64,000 nucleotides of DNA. Origin: Aphanomyces cochlioides. Taxonomy: Eukaryota; Oomycota; Saprolegniomycetes; Saprolegniales; Verrucalvaceae. Position numbers and translations under genes: made by a program. This document shows, one piece after another, positions 11,302 through 20,074 of this stretch. Positions within the stretch are counted from its first letter, which is position 1; every line of letters begins with the position of its first letter. The notes beneath the pieces were generated by a model. It was given only the letters and a program-made list of their open reading frames with translations, was not told the origin of the DNA and ran no database searches. Location of the stretch: assembly GCA_019828595.1 (NCBI GenBank), contig JAHQRK010000005.1:3557441-3621440 (forward strand). Direction: 5' to 3'.

Positions 11302-12054
11302 ATGGTCTTGAGCATACTCGTCCTGTCCGAAGCCGCCAAGACACACGACGGTGGAGCGACAGTGCGAGTGTCCAAGACATCCTTCATCATGATCTACTTC
11401 TGCCTCTGTCTCGGCAGCAAGTATTACATTGCCAACCAACCTGGCAATGTGCTCCAAGGACTCCTCCCAGATTCCCGCGACAATCCTCCTTTCATCCCGA
11501 TGGAAATCGCGCCATCCATCAACCTCAACACCCTCGTGTTGCCCAAGTCACTTGTGACTGATCATCCCATCCATGCCGCTATCCTCGCAGGATCTCTCGA
11601 CATGACACAAGCTGCGTTGGACACCTTTGCTGATGTCGACGTGATGTCCAAGCAAAGGACGCCTCTCATGCTTGCTGCGACCCTTGGCCGCGTCGACATT
11701 ATGGAATATTTATTGGATCAAGGCGCCGATGTGTTTGCTGAGAACGATGAAGGCAACACTGCTTTGCACTTCGCCTGCGATGCTGGCCATGTGTATGCTA
11801 CGTATGTGCTCCTCACTGCTGGCGCCGATCTTGACCTACCCAACCATGCCCGCAAGACTCCCGAAGACGTCGCCATGGCGCACCTGCAAGATCTTCTCGA
11901 CACGAACGGAGTGATCGACGAAGCCATCGTGCGTGCATGGGACCGTCACTACAAAGCCTATGGCTTTACCATCCCCACCTCTGTCCTCAAGCAGAGACGG
12001 AAGCGGTACGGACGCTTCCTCCACAATCTTTCCATGATTCCCGAACAGAATTAA
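11302..12054 (+). CDS. Ankyrin-repeat protein
   Basis: A continuous 250-residue reading. Three ankyrin repeats span about residues 85-190: HPIHAAILAGSLDMTQAAL, RTPLMLAATLGRVDIMEYLLDQGAD, and NTALHFACDAGHVYATYVLLTAGADL followed by ARKTPEDVA. The T-P-L/A-L-H-x-A-A-x-x-G cores are clear. A basic C-terminal tail follows (LKQRRKRYGRFL). The first ~60 residues look unlike the rest, so the true start may be the Met at 11503 (MEIAPSINL). Ankyrin repeats mediate protein binding; the specific role cannot be told. Confidence 0.75.
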   Translation: MVLSILVLSEAAKTHDGGATVRVSKTSFIMIYFCLCLGSKYYIANQPGNVLQGLLPDSRDNPPFIPMEIAPSINLNTLVLPKSLVTDHPIHAAILAGSLDMTQAALDTFADVDVMSKQRTPLMLAATLGRVDIMEYLLDQGADVFAENDEGNTALHFACDAGHVYATYVLLTAGADLDLPNHARKTPEDVAMAHLQDLLDTNGVIDEAIVRAWDRHYKAYGFTIPTSVLKQRRKRYGRFLHNLSMIPEQN

Positions 12055-12140
12055 GTTAAAAATGAATTGTATCGTTAATTGTCCAATCAGATCTCCGGAT
12101 TTCTAGAATTTTCGTTTTCCGGTTAATTACAACCTTGAAA

Positions 12141-12166
12141 TTATCCGGAAAGTCACTTATCCGGAC
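12141..12166. promoter_or_regulatory. TTATCCGGA motif pair upstream of DIM1
   Basis: TTATCCGGA occurs at 12141 and again at 12158, 46 nt before the DIM1 start codon. Similar motifs stand at nearly the same distance from CHMP1 and AP-3 delta, so it may be a core-promoter element. The function is inferred from position only. Confidence 0.4.
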
Positions 12167-12211
12167 ATGTGTCGTCCATTTTGTGATTATTTGCGCCGCC
12201 AACAACACACC

Positions 12212-12640
12212 ATGTCGTACATGCTGCCGCACTTGTGCACTGGCTGGGCCGTGGACCAAGCCATCATGACAGAAGGAGAACGCGTCGTCGTAATCCGCTT
12301 CGGACATGATCACGATCCGGTATGCATGCAAATGGATGAAGTTTTGTGTGGCATTGCGGAAGATGTCAAGAACTTCGCAGTCATTTACGTCGTCGATATC
12401 ACAGAAGTGCCAGATTTCAATACTATGTACGAGCTGTATGACCCATGCACAGTCATGTTCTTTTACCGCAACAAACACATCATGATCGACTTGGGGACTG
12501 GTAATAACAACAAGATTAATTGGGCCTTCAACAACAAGGGCGAAATGATCGATATCATCGAAACTGTGTACCGTGGTGCGCGCAAAGGCAGGGGTTTGGT
12601 CATCTCTCCAAAGGATTACTCGACGAAGTATCGCTATTAG
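12212..12640 (+). CDS. DIM1: DIM1/TXNL4A, thioredoxin-like U5 snRNP protein
   Basis: A single-exon 142-residue protein, the family's exact usual length. It starts MSYMLPHLCTGWAVDQAI and ends in GRGLVISPKDYSTKYRY, both hallmark stretches. VVIRFGHDHDPVCMQMDE and YELYDPCTVMFFYRNKHIM are the thioredoxin-fold core without the redox CxxC. The protein (Dib1 in yeast, TXNL4A in human) belongs to the U4/U6.U5 tri-snRNP and is required for spliceosome activation in the nucleus. The start at 12212 is chosen because homologues begin MSYMLPHL; an upstream in-frame extension is not conserved. Next to it is LSM7, another tri-snRNP component. Confidence 0.97.
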   Translation: MSYMLPHLCTGWAVDQAIMTEGERVVVIRFGHDHDPVCMQMDEVLCGIAEDVKNFAVIYVVDITEVPDFNTMYELYDPCTVMFFYRNKHIMIDLGTGNNNKINWAFNNKGEMIDIIETVYRGARKGRGLVISPKDYSTKYRY

Positions 12641-12784
12641 ATTGTTGTCCCATCCACGACACATATTGCTCTCATCTTGAAACTAACACAATGCTCGTAG
12701 AGCAGAAACCTAATAAACAATGATGCAATGTTCGTGCCAACAAGTTTTGGGATTGCCTTCTAGATACAAATTCCATTGAACGAC

Positions 12785-13066
12785 TTATTCCTCTTGCTCT
12801 TGTGCAAACGGATTCGCAATTTCTTCTGTGCCTTCAACTGGAGATATGAGCATAACTGACGTTCCACGGCACACCAAGAGGCCCAATTCGCGAGTCTTTC
12901 CCGGTGTTTCAAAGTACTCCACAGCATCATCCAAGACCAAGTTGACAAGTTGGTCGTACCCCTTGAGATTTCCACAGACTTCTCGTCCTCCAGCAAACTT
13001 TACTCGGACCGCCTGGTCGATATACTTGGCCAAATCCAGGATCGGGTCGCGCTTGGTGCCACTCAT
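12785..13066 (-). CDS. LSM7: U6 snRNA-associated Sm-like protein LSm7
   Basis: A 93-residue Sm-fold protein. Sm1 is the block ILDLAKYIDQAVRVKFAGG with REVCGNLKGYDQLVNLVLDDA, and Sm2 is GLLVCRGTSVMLISP. The tail NPFAQEQEE is as in LSm7. It forms part of the LSm2-8 ring on U6 snRNA in the nucleus and the LSm1-7 ring for cytoplasmic mRNA decay. The ATG at 13066 (MSGTKRDP) is chosen as start; upstream in-frame sequence uses a non-ATG codon. The gene is divergent from UDP-glucose dehydrogenase with only ~128 bp between start codons, so they share an intergenic promoter. Confidence 0.95.
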   Translation of the reverse strand: MSGTKRDPILDLAKYIDQAVRVKFAGGREVCGNLKGYDQLVNLVLDDAVEYFETPGKTRELGLLVCRGTSVMLISPVEGTEEIANPFAQEQEE

Positions 13067-13194
13067 GACGCTGTCCACGAAGATTGAAAATGTCACCTTT
13101 AGTAATTTATGTCTCTGCTAAATTAAATATAGGAAATGAAAGGAAACCTATAAGAAATGATATCCTATTTAATTGGACGAACATTTCAAAATCC

Positions 13195-14761
13195 ATGGAG
13201 ATCTCAATGAAGGTGTGCTGTATGGGCGCTGGGTATGTCGGAGGACCAACCATGGCTGTCATTTCCAAGTTCTGTCCGTCGATCAACGTGACGGTCGTCG
13301 ATGTCAGTGAGAAACAGATTGCGAGGTGGAACTCGGACGATTTCAACCTTCCAATCTACGAACCTGGTCTGGTGGATCTTGTCAAAGAGAACAGAGGACG
13401 CAATCTCTTTTTCTCGACAGACATTGACAGGCATATCAAGGAGGCAGATCTCATCTTTGTCTGTGTTAACACTCCCACCAAAGTTACTGGAATTGGAGCT
13501 GGAAGCGCTGCGGATACCAAGAACGTCGAGTTGTGCGCACGTATGATTGCTGAGTACGCGACAAGCGACAAGATTGTCGTCGAAAAGTCGACAGTCCCTG
13601 TACACACAGCTGAAGTTCTGACGACCGTTTTCAATGCGAACAGCCAGTATATGGATGATGTTAGTCTCGTTCTCATGGATTATCGTTGTAGAAGCAACAT
13701 CCATTTCGAAGTGCTCTCGAACCCCGAATTCCTGAGCGAAGGAACAGCCGTTCATGACCTCATGTCACCATCGCGAGTCTTGATTGGGGGTGCCAACACT
13801 TCATCAGGGCAAGCCGCAGTTCAGAAGCTCGTGAGCATCTACGAGCACTGGATTCCACGAGGTGCAGCATTTGTGCATACCATTTGTATCATCTCCAAGT
13901 AGACAAAATCCTCACAACGAATGTGTGGTCGTCAGAGCTGTCCAAGCTTGTTGCGAATGCTTTTCTAGCTCAACGCATATCTAGTATCAATTCTATCTCT
14001 GCGATCTGTGAAGCAACAGGTTGAAATTCTCCCTGATATGGTCATTTGAACCTCCATGGCGCAGGTGCTGATGTCACTGAAGTTGCTAGAGCAGTAGGAA
14101 CTGATCCTCGCATTGGCGACAAGTTCCTACAAGTTTCAGTTGGATTCGGCGGTTCATGCTTCCAAAAGGTAAGAGTTCCACAACAATACCTCCTCATGAT
14201 GCCCGGAAGGATGTCCTCAACCTCGTGTACTTGGCTGAAAGTTTCCACCTCACTGAAGTTGCAGCCTACTGGAGAAGTGTCGTGACAATGAACGAGTACC
14301 AAAAGAACCGCTTTGCCATGCACATGGTGCGCACAATGTTCAACTCTGTGACGAACAAGAAGATTGGCATCTTGGGCTTTGCTTACAAGAAAGACACGGG
14401 AGACACGCGAGAGACACCAGCGGCCGCTGTCATCAAAACTCTCGTCACTGAGCGAGCTAAAGTATTTGTCTACGATCCCAAAGTCGAAGTGGAAGATCTG
14501 GTGAATGAGCTGAGGTATCATGGCATGACCGAAGACGAGGTTCGAAGCGTTGAGTTCGTGCGGGATCCTTATCAAGTTGTCGACAAGGCCCATGCTTTAG
14601 CTGTCATGACTGACTGGGAAGAGTTCAAGACGTATGACTACACCCGGATCCACGACTGCATGCTCAAGCCGGCCTTTCTCTTTGACGGACGAAACCTCCT
14701 CCCTCATGAAGATCTGCGGCGCGTCGGCTTTACGGTCCATGGGATCGGCAAGAAACAATGA
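13195..14761 (+). CDS. UGDH: UDP-glucose 6-dehydrogenase
   Basis: Five exons (13195-13646, 13692-13861, 13903-14019, 14065-14168, 14210-14761) give ~464 residues, normal for the family. The N-terminus has the NAD-binding [32 protein letters not shown] and [13 protein letters not shown] follow. The central domain has [19 protein letters not shown], and GFGGSCFQK carries the catalytic cysteine. The C-terminus has [16 protein letters not shown]. It oxidises UDP-glucose to UDP-glucuronate with two NAD+, feeding polysaccharide synthesis in the cytosol. The first intron is 45 nt and a multiple of three, so a continuous translation hides it. Starts at 13195 or 13207 are equally possible. Confidence 0.96.
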
Positions 14762-14799
14762 TGCATTAAGAAAATATGATCTACACTGTAGATACCGAC

Positions 14800-15360
14800 T
14801 TACCATTCACAATCTTTGTAGTCTTCATATCCATCCCCATAACGATACTCGACTTCATGGCCATACGAATAGCCATCGGAAATCCATGTCCAGTAGGTCT
14901 TCTTGCAGTTTTCGCACTTTTGTTTAGATCCACGGGCAACGGAATCCTCATCGATGAATTCGCTGTCCGCCCAAGTGTTACAGTAGCAGCACAAAACATG
15001 GCCAGCAGCTCGATGGCTCTCCTCGTCTTGTTGGGCTTGTGCTTCGGCTTGTGCTTTACCCATGTGAGCCAAATAAGCCGCGCTATCTTCGCCTCCATGG
15101 TAAGACGCGCCAACCTTTCCAAAATCCTCTCGATCGCTCTCAATGAGCTCTTGAAGCGCTTTCTTGACGCGAGTATTCAATGCCGTAGAGGGCTCGAGGT
15201 CGAACTCCTCTTGCAACCGCTTCTTGATCTTGGGCAGACTCACGAGGGTCGCTGAGTTTTTTACAATGTACAGAATGCGGTCTTTTAAACTCTTGGCCTT
15301 GGAAGCTGCGCTGCGCTTGGCTGCTGGAACCGCCGCTGGTTCTTTTGCCTTGCTCCTCAT
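14800..15360 (-). CDS. Unidentified protein: winged-helix-like N-terminus and Cys4 zinc motif
   Basis: A 186-residue single-exon protein. Residues ~1-22 are Lys/Ala-rich. Residues ~25-85 (KDRILYIVKNSATLVSLPKI ... ALQELIESDRED) look like a histone H1/winged-helix fold. Residues ~125-165 contain CCYC and CENCKKTYWTW, a four-cysteine zinc-ribbon-like site, and the tail is acidic and tyrosine-rich. I do not recognise the family; DNA or chromatin association is a guess from the basic winged-helix look. Its ATG overlaps a possible stop (ATGA) of an upstream membrane-protein reading on the same strand. It converges on UGDH. Confidence 0.7.
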   Translation of the reverse strand: MRSKAKEPAAVPAAKRSAASKAKSLKDRILYIVKNSATLVSLPKIKKRLQEEFDLEPSTALNTRVKKALQELIESDREDFGKVGASYHGGEDSAAYLAHMGKAQAEAQAQQDEESHRAAGHVLCCYCNTWADSEFIDEDSVARGSKQKCENCKKTYWTWISDGYSYGHEVEYRYGDGYEDYKDCEW

Positions 15361-15854
15361 CTGTCGGTTTCAAATGTGGTGGTCACACCAAGATGGTCAA
15401 CCGACCACCACTCTCTCCATGGTTTGATGACTGGAGTGAAGGTGCCGACGATTTCAATTGCAAACATGAAACCAAGTGCCAGCCACCACTCAGCGACTTC
15501 AGTGCTATGGCTTAGGATTCAAATCACCTCTGAAGAGCAACGGACTTGCCAAGTTCAATCCAACTGAGTAGCTGGATTTCTCCATCTCCAGTAGTTAGAT
15601 GGAGTACATTTCGCCCTGCATGTACCATGGGCAAAAGGCACGAGCTTTGAGAAAACAGTGCAGATGCATCCACCGATGCTCAAAGCAATGAGGCCTAGAA
15701 GTAAATATGAGGCATTGGCATTGACGACGGCCGTTTGACTCGTTTGACCGCGTAGCTGAATCTTTAAAGTGAAACTTGTGAGTTCGAGACTGCTCGGAGG
15801 ATAATTTCTGCCAGCCCGCAGGGACAACTGATCGACAACTGATGCAGACTCCAT
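15357..15854 (-). CDS. Possible small membrane protein, spliced
   Basis: Low-confidence gene model. From a Met near 15854 (MESASVVDQLSLRAGRNYPP) the reading runs into a hydrophobic helix (SYLLLGLIALSIGGCICTVF), then through uncertain splicing to LLSWIELGKSVALQ. A short GT..AG intron leads to TEVAEWWLALGFMFAIEIVG, a second membrane helix, and VIKPWREWWSVDHLG before the stop at 15357. The two helices and splice-like junctions favour a real protein, but the family is unknown and the first intron is not resolved. Confidence 0.35.
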
Positions 15855-15859
15855 TTTCA

Positions 15860-16125
15860 AGTGAGCGCGTGCTTTCTCCCATCAAGTGCAATGCACGAGC
15901 GTGACTTCATGTCTTCACTCGGAGTGCAGCTTTTTCAACTGAATTTTGTGAAATGAGTGTCAAAAAGGGCAAATAGGCAAGCTCGTGTGGAGGTTCAACC
16001 TGCGATCACTTGCATGTACTCTGTTCTAACTAGCTTGACCATGGGCTTGATTCACTGCGGCATCCTTTGGTGCTTTTACCAAGATGAGAGTGCTGATCAC
16101 CAGCATTCTTTAAGTGGACATGAAA
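15860..16125. other. Intergenic upstream of CHMP1; nothing recognised
   Basis: No coding reading with support was seen. The stretch ends in the ATCCGGATA motif listed separately. Confidence 0.4.
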
Positions 16126-16147
16126 TCATCCGGATAAGGTTATCCAG
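16126..16147. promoter_or_regulatory. ATCCGGATA / TTATCCAGA motif upstream of CHMP1
   Basis: ATCCGGATA at 16128 with a near-repeat TTATCCAGA at 16140, about 50 nt before the CHMP1 start. Same motif and spacing as at DIM1 and AP-3 delta. Confidence 0.4.
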
Positions 16148-16188
16148 ATTTCTCTCTCCTTCCCCATTCCGATATTCGCCAAGGAGCC

Positions 16189-16812
16189 ATGTTTGACTTC
16201 CTCAAGCGACCGACGCTCGAAGACGAGCTCTTCAAGATGCGATTCACCGCCAAGTCGCTCGTGCGCAATGCAAAGAAGTGTGAGAAGAATCAGGTCGCAC
16301 AAAAGGCCAAGCTGAAACAAGCGATCGAGAAGGGAAACATGGAGGGAGCCAAAATTTACGCGCAAAATGTTATCCGCGAGAAGAATCAAGCGCTGAGCTA
16401 CCTTCAACTTAGCTCTCGCATTGATGCTGTTGCAGCACGTGTCCAGACTGCTATCAGCATGGGCAATCTCAAATCCAACATGACAGGCGTCGTGAAAGGC
16501 ATGAGCGTCGTGATGGATTCGATGAATGTTGAAAAGATATCCAAGACGATGGACCAATTCGAAAAGCAGTTTGAAGACCTTGACGTTCGTGCCGCGTACA
16601 TGGAAGGCGCTATGAACAGTACAACTGCCGGTGCAACCCCTGCCGATCAAGTGGACGATCTTATTCAAATGGTGGCTGACGAAAACGGCCTCCAAATCGC
16701 AGGACAATTGGATTCCGCCGGTGCAGTCGGTACGCATATTCCAGTGCCAGCCCCCGCGCCGCAAGCAACCGACGACCTCAGCGCGCGCCTTGCTGCTCTC
16801 CGAAAATCTTAA
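16189..16812 (+). CDS. CHMP1: CHMP1/Did2 (Vps46) ESCRT-III protein
   Basis: A single-exon 207-residue protein of the Snf7 family. The basic N-terminal helix has LFKMRFTAKSLVRNAKKCEKNQVAQK. The core helices carry the CHMP1-typical NAQ/NVIREKNQALSYLQLSSRIDAVAARV and KGMSVVMDSMNVEKISKTMDQFEKQFEDLDV. An Ala/Pro-rich linker precedes the C-terminal MIM1-like helix DDLSARLAALRK, which binds MIT domains of Vps4. The protein recruits and regulates Vps4 in multivesicular-body sorting and cytokinesis at endosomal membranes. Length matches the family (~200). It converges on the RGS receptor gene. Confidence 0.96.
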   Translation: MFDFLKRPTLEDELFKMRFTAKSLVRNAKKCEKNQVAQKAKLKQAIEKGNMEGAKIYAQNVIREKNQALSYLQLSSRIDAVAARVQTAISMGNLKSNMTGVVKGMSVVMDSMNVEKISKTMDQFEKQFEDLDVRAAYMEGAMNSTTAGATPADQVDDLIQMVADENGLQIAGQLDSAGAVGTHIPVPAPAPQATDDLSARLAALRKS

Positions 16813-16914
16813 AAAGTGAATATTTTCAAAAATTTGAAGAAATAATAAAATTCATGAAAAATTGAGATTTTTCACAAAATTCAAATAATAATAATAATAT
16901 AAACAAATTAAAAT

Positions 16915-18308
16915 TTACACAATCCTCTTGGTTGAAGATTTCTTGCGCACGATTGTCAAAACTTTGTCCAGCTTGGCCAGCGCGCGCATTCGATCGACAA
17001 AGTCATGCCACGCAAGAACGCCAGCTGGCTGGGCGAGGAACCGCGGAAACTGCGTTCGAAACATGCTCTGCAGCAGCTCCTTGGCAACGGGCTCGAATGC
17101 GTCAATAGAGACTGCTCCTGAGGTTTCCCATGTGAGCTTCTTCTGCTGGTAGATGGAATACCATCGTAGCCCTATGTCTGTCGCAAGAAGACATTGCGGC
17201 ACGAGGCATTCTTGATAGACTTGGGTGGCAGCAGCAACTGACGGTGCTTCACGAAATTCATGCATTCGTTGCCAAGCGAGGAGTGTTTCAAGGTTGAGAT
17301 CCATTCGAGCAAACTCGAGGAAGGCTCGATAACCATCCGGGTGCTGAAGAAAGGAGAGAAAGCTTGAAGCATTTGGAGTTGCCATGCCTCGGCTTGAGGA
17401 TGCGGTGGAGAGAACAGATATTCGTTGGGAAAAGAGGCCTTGAGGACTGCGGACATGGTGCAGGGGTTGGATGATATTGAAATAGTAGAAGACATGAACG
17501 GGAAGGCATACAGTGGCGTCGACAATGTATAAATCAAGGATCCATATCCAGCCAAGAGCGTAGAAGCCAATCGAACATATTGTCTGCTGCACCATACATA
17601 TGAGAACACCTTTGGCAGTTGCAATGTTTGATTCCCTTAGTCCAAAGTTGTCCACAATGCGGCTTGACTGCACCGCGAGCGCCAAAGAGAAGCACACGAG
17701 GAGAAAAAACTCCCCAATGATCAAGTCCATCGTGAGCTGGTCAAAGCATGCACCTCGCTTCTGGGTCATGAGGGCACTGAAGTCAAACGGGTAGAACACG
17801 GGTACTGCGAAGCAGACGTTGGCGATTCCCCATAGCGCTTCTTGGATGGAAGGATGCAAAAACCAACGATATCGCATCATGCGTCGAGTCGTCTCTGCAG
17901 TTGCCAGGCTTGGTTGCGCAAGTAACTCTGTGATTTTGAAGGTCACGACTTGAGATAATTGAACGAGCAAGTATGAAATCCTACAAACATGATGAGGACA
18001 ATGTCTTGGTTCCAGGCAGCGTACACTCCACAAAGACACAAAACAAACCACAAGGCGTAGAAGATGCAGCTCGCATTGAGGATGTCGACCACTGGCAAGA
18101 TGAGAGCGAAACCCATGAAGCACACGGCAGGAACTGCCATCGCACGCGGTTGGCGGTATTTTATGCAAACATGTCGCCTGTGTTGGAGGTATATTGCCAG
18201 CGCTACTGGCATGTACAGACAGGATATGCCGCTCATGAGAAGCGGCAACATCGCCGTCGAAATCGGTGCCATCGCGGCGAATAGCGTGTGGTCGTTCAAA
18301 ACGCCCAC
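16915..18308 (-). CDS. Seven-transmembrane receptor with C-terminal RGS domain
   Basis: Two exons are joined by a ~50-nt intron near 17945-18000. Exon 1 (18308 down to ~18000) encodes membrane helices such as MLPLLMSGISCLYMPVALAIY and AVCFMGFALILPVVDI. Exon 2 adds WGIANVCFAVPVFYP, IIGEFFLLVCFSLALAV, LICMVQQTICSIGFYALGW and ATVCLPVHVFYYF, consistent with seven helices in total. The cytoplasmic C-terminus is an RGS domain (FLSFLQHPDGYRAFLEFARMD ... ETLLAWQRMHEF ... QSMFRTQFPRFLAQP). RGS domains speed GTP hydrolysis by G-alpha subunits, so this is probably a plasma-membrane self-limiting G-protein regulator analogous to plant RGS1. Helix number and ligand are inferred. Confidence 0.85.
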
Positions 18309-18693
18309 GTTGGCGATCTATTCTGAGCTAGCCACTCCGCATGAAGCTTTAATCTTGACAATTCCAATACCGCACAACTTTAACCCAACATGTCCCCAAG
18401 CGTTTCTCCTGTTTGTGAAGGCTCTTATCGGCCTGCATCATGCATGTCAACATCAACACCCCCAATCAACTTTCATGTCGTTTGGTTGGTCATACCAGAG
18501 ACCCTTGGATACAGTAGCCTTTAACTATTAACGTAAGGGCGTGCTGAACCACCGGACAAGACATCATCACTCAGGAAGCGCTTCATTTACTTCATCTCAC
18601 GACTTTCAGGACGAGGGAGCGAAGCGGCGCGTCAAAGTGGTGAACCATGAAGGTTGTTGGATGACACTACAGTATAGTTAATGAATGTCTTTA
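18309..18693. other. Intergenic between the 7TM-RGS gene and the P2 promoter; nothing recognised
   Basis: No coding reading with support was seen on either strand. Confidence 0.4.
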
Positions 18694-18810
18694 GTTTTGA
18701 TTGGCTGAAAATATTGAATTTTTATCCAATCAGATTGAATAAGGTCTTTGATTGGCTATAATTTCATGTGAATTTGATTGGCCATTGCGTCGTATCGAGT
18801 TTGGTTGGTT
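18694..18810. promoter_or_regulatory. Clustered CCAAT/ATTGG boxes upstream of ribosomal protein P2
   Basis: ATTGG or its complement CCAAT appears at about 18699, 18726, 18750 and 18776, roughly every 25 bases, ending ~120 nt before the P2 start. Clustered inverted CCAAT boxes are typical NF-Y-type promoter signals. The regulatory role is inferred from spacing. Confidence 0.4.
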
Positions 18811-18921
18811 TGCAAAGTGGAGGATTCAGTCGTAAAGAAGACGTTGTCCGGTCCATTTACTTAAACCTTAAACAAGGTAAGATGAATATGGACGAGGCGT
18901 TGGTCAAGTAGACATCTCTAG

Positions 18922-19272
18922 ATGCGTCACGTTGCTGCTTTCCTTTTGGTCGTCTTGGGCGGTAACGCCACTCCTTCCTTTGCCGATGTGGAAAAGGTCA
19001 TCACTGCCGTTGGCGGTGAAGTCGACACTGAACGCCTTGAAGCCCTCTTGAAGGAAGTCGAAGGCAAGGACGTGTACGAACTTATCGCGGCCGGCCAAGC
19101 GAAACTCGCGACTGTCTCTGTTGGTGGAGGTGCTGCCTCGTCTGGTGCTGCTGCTGCCGCCTCTGCTGGCGGTGCTGCTGCTGCCCCTGCCAAGGAAGAA
19201 CCCAAGGAAGAAGAAGCTGACCTTGACCTTGGTGGTGGCATGGACATGTTCGGCGGCTCGTCTGACTACTAG
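18922..19272 (+). CDS. RPLP2: 60S acidic ribosomal protein P2
   Basis: A 116-residue single-exon protein. The N-terminal dimerisation domain (MRHVAAFLLVVLGGNATPSF ADVEKVITAVGGEVD, RLEALLKEVEGKDVYELIAAG) is diagnostic. It is followed by the Ala/Gly hinge and an acidic KEEPKEEEADLD segment. It forms the ribosomal stalk with P0 and P1 and recruits translation GTPases. The tail ends GGGMDMFGGSSDY instead of the widespread DDDMGFGLFD, a divergence that could be lineage-specific. The gene has a dense CCAAT cluster upstream. Confidence 0.95.
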   Translation: MRHVAAFLLVVLGGNATPSFADVEKVITAVGGEVDTERLEALLKEVEGKDVYELIAAGQAKLATVSVGGGAASSGAAAAASAGGAAAAPAKEEPKEEEADLDLGGGMDMFGGSSDY

Positions 19273-19368
19273 ACGTATTTCTCCCATGACCTCATTGCGC
19301 AGAGTCTAAAGAGTAATACCAAATGACGCACGCGTTTCGCTCGTGTTAGGAAACTACACCTTCAACAG

Positions 19369-19956
19369 CTAGCCATGTGGAAACGTGAAATGAAACAAGC
19401 TCGTCAAGTCAGGTTGCGTCACTGTCATTTGACCCACAGGTTGACAGCGGGCTTGGGCTGGTCCAGTGGCTTTCGCCTTCTTCAGTGACATATCTTTATC
19501 TTCCAATTTGTATTCGCTCGTGCGGCGCTTTGCTGGCTGCGGGGCTGGCATCTCCATCGTCTTGGGGCTTTTCAAGATATGGAAGAACTGAGAGCTCTCA
19601 AGTTTTTCCGAAAGGACATGACGGTTGCATTCCTCGTGTCTTCCATGGAATAAATCTTGTCGGACGCTGGTTATCTCCTCTTGTATCTGATGAGATCTAT
19701 CGCAACCTCATCCCCACAGCACTTGGCAAACCGCAATGACTTCCCCAGAAATTCACCAGTCCTACAGGAGAGATAGTTGCTGCTCAGTTGGAAAGCCTAT
19801 GCAAAACAACTTCGATCCTCATGGGGAGAAAGCCCTTTTGAGCTTGCGGAGACCGTCTTCTTCATATAATAGCGCACTTTGTTTGCTTCTTGTAGGCTAG
19901 TCTTGATTCCTTGTATCCATCTTCAGCAAAGGCGGCCCTTTGTCATCGAGATCCAT
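19369..19956 (-). CDS. Unidentified spliced gene, divergent from AP-3 delta
   Basis: Minus-strand model from ATG at 19956 (MDLDDKGPPLLKMDT) through short putative exons to a C-terminal exon IQEEITSVRQDLFHGRHEEC ... KSPKTMEMPAPQPAKRRTSE ... FHFTFPHG ending at 19369. The C-terminal part is Lys/Arg/Pro-rich and may be nuclear. Internal splice sites are not settled and no family is recognised. It shares a ~120-bp intergenic region with the AP-3 delta gene. Confidence 0.4.
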
Positions 19957-20007
19957 GGCGGAACTTCCATCTATCTTCGAGGGATGATTTATGAAAAATG
20001 ATCAGAA

Positions 20008-20030
20008 GGTATCCGGATACCCATCCGGCC
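20008..20030. promoter_or_regulatory. GTATCCGGATAC palindrome upstream of AP-3 delta
   Basis: A 12-bp palindrome GTATCCGGATAC at 20009-20020 followed by CCATCCGG, about 55 nt before the start codon. Matches the motif seen before DIM1 and CHMP1. Confidence 0.4.
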
Positions 20031-20074
20031 AAGTGGCGTCGCATCCTCAATTCTTCTGTGTGTGTGTGGAGAGC

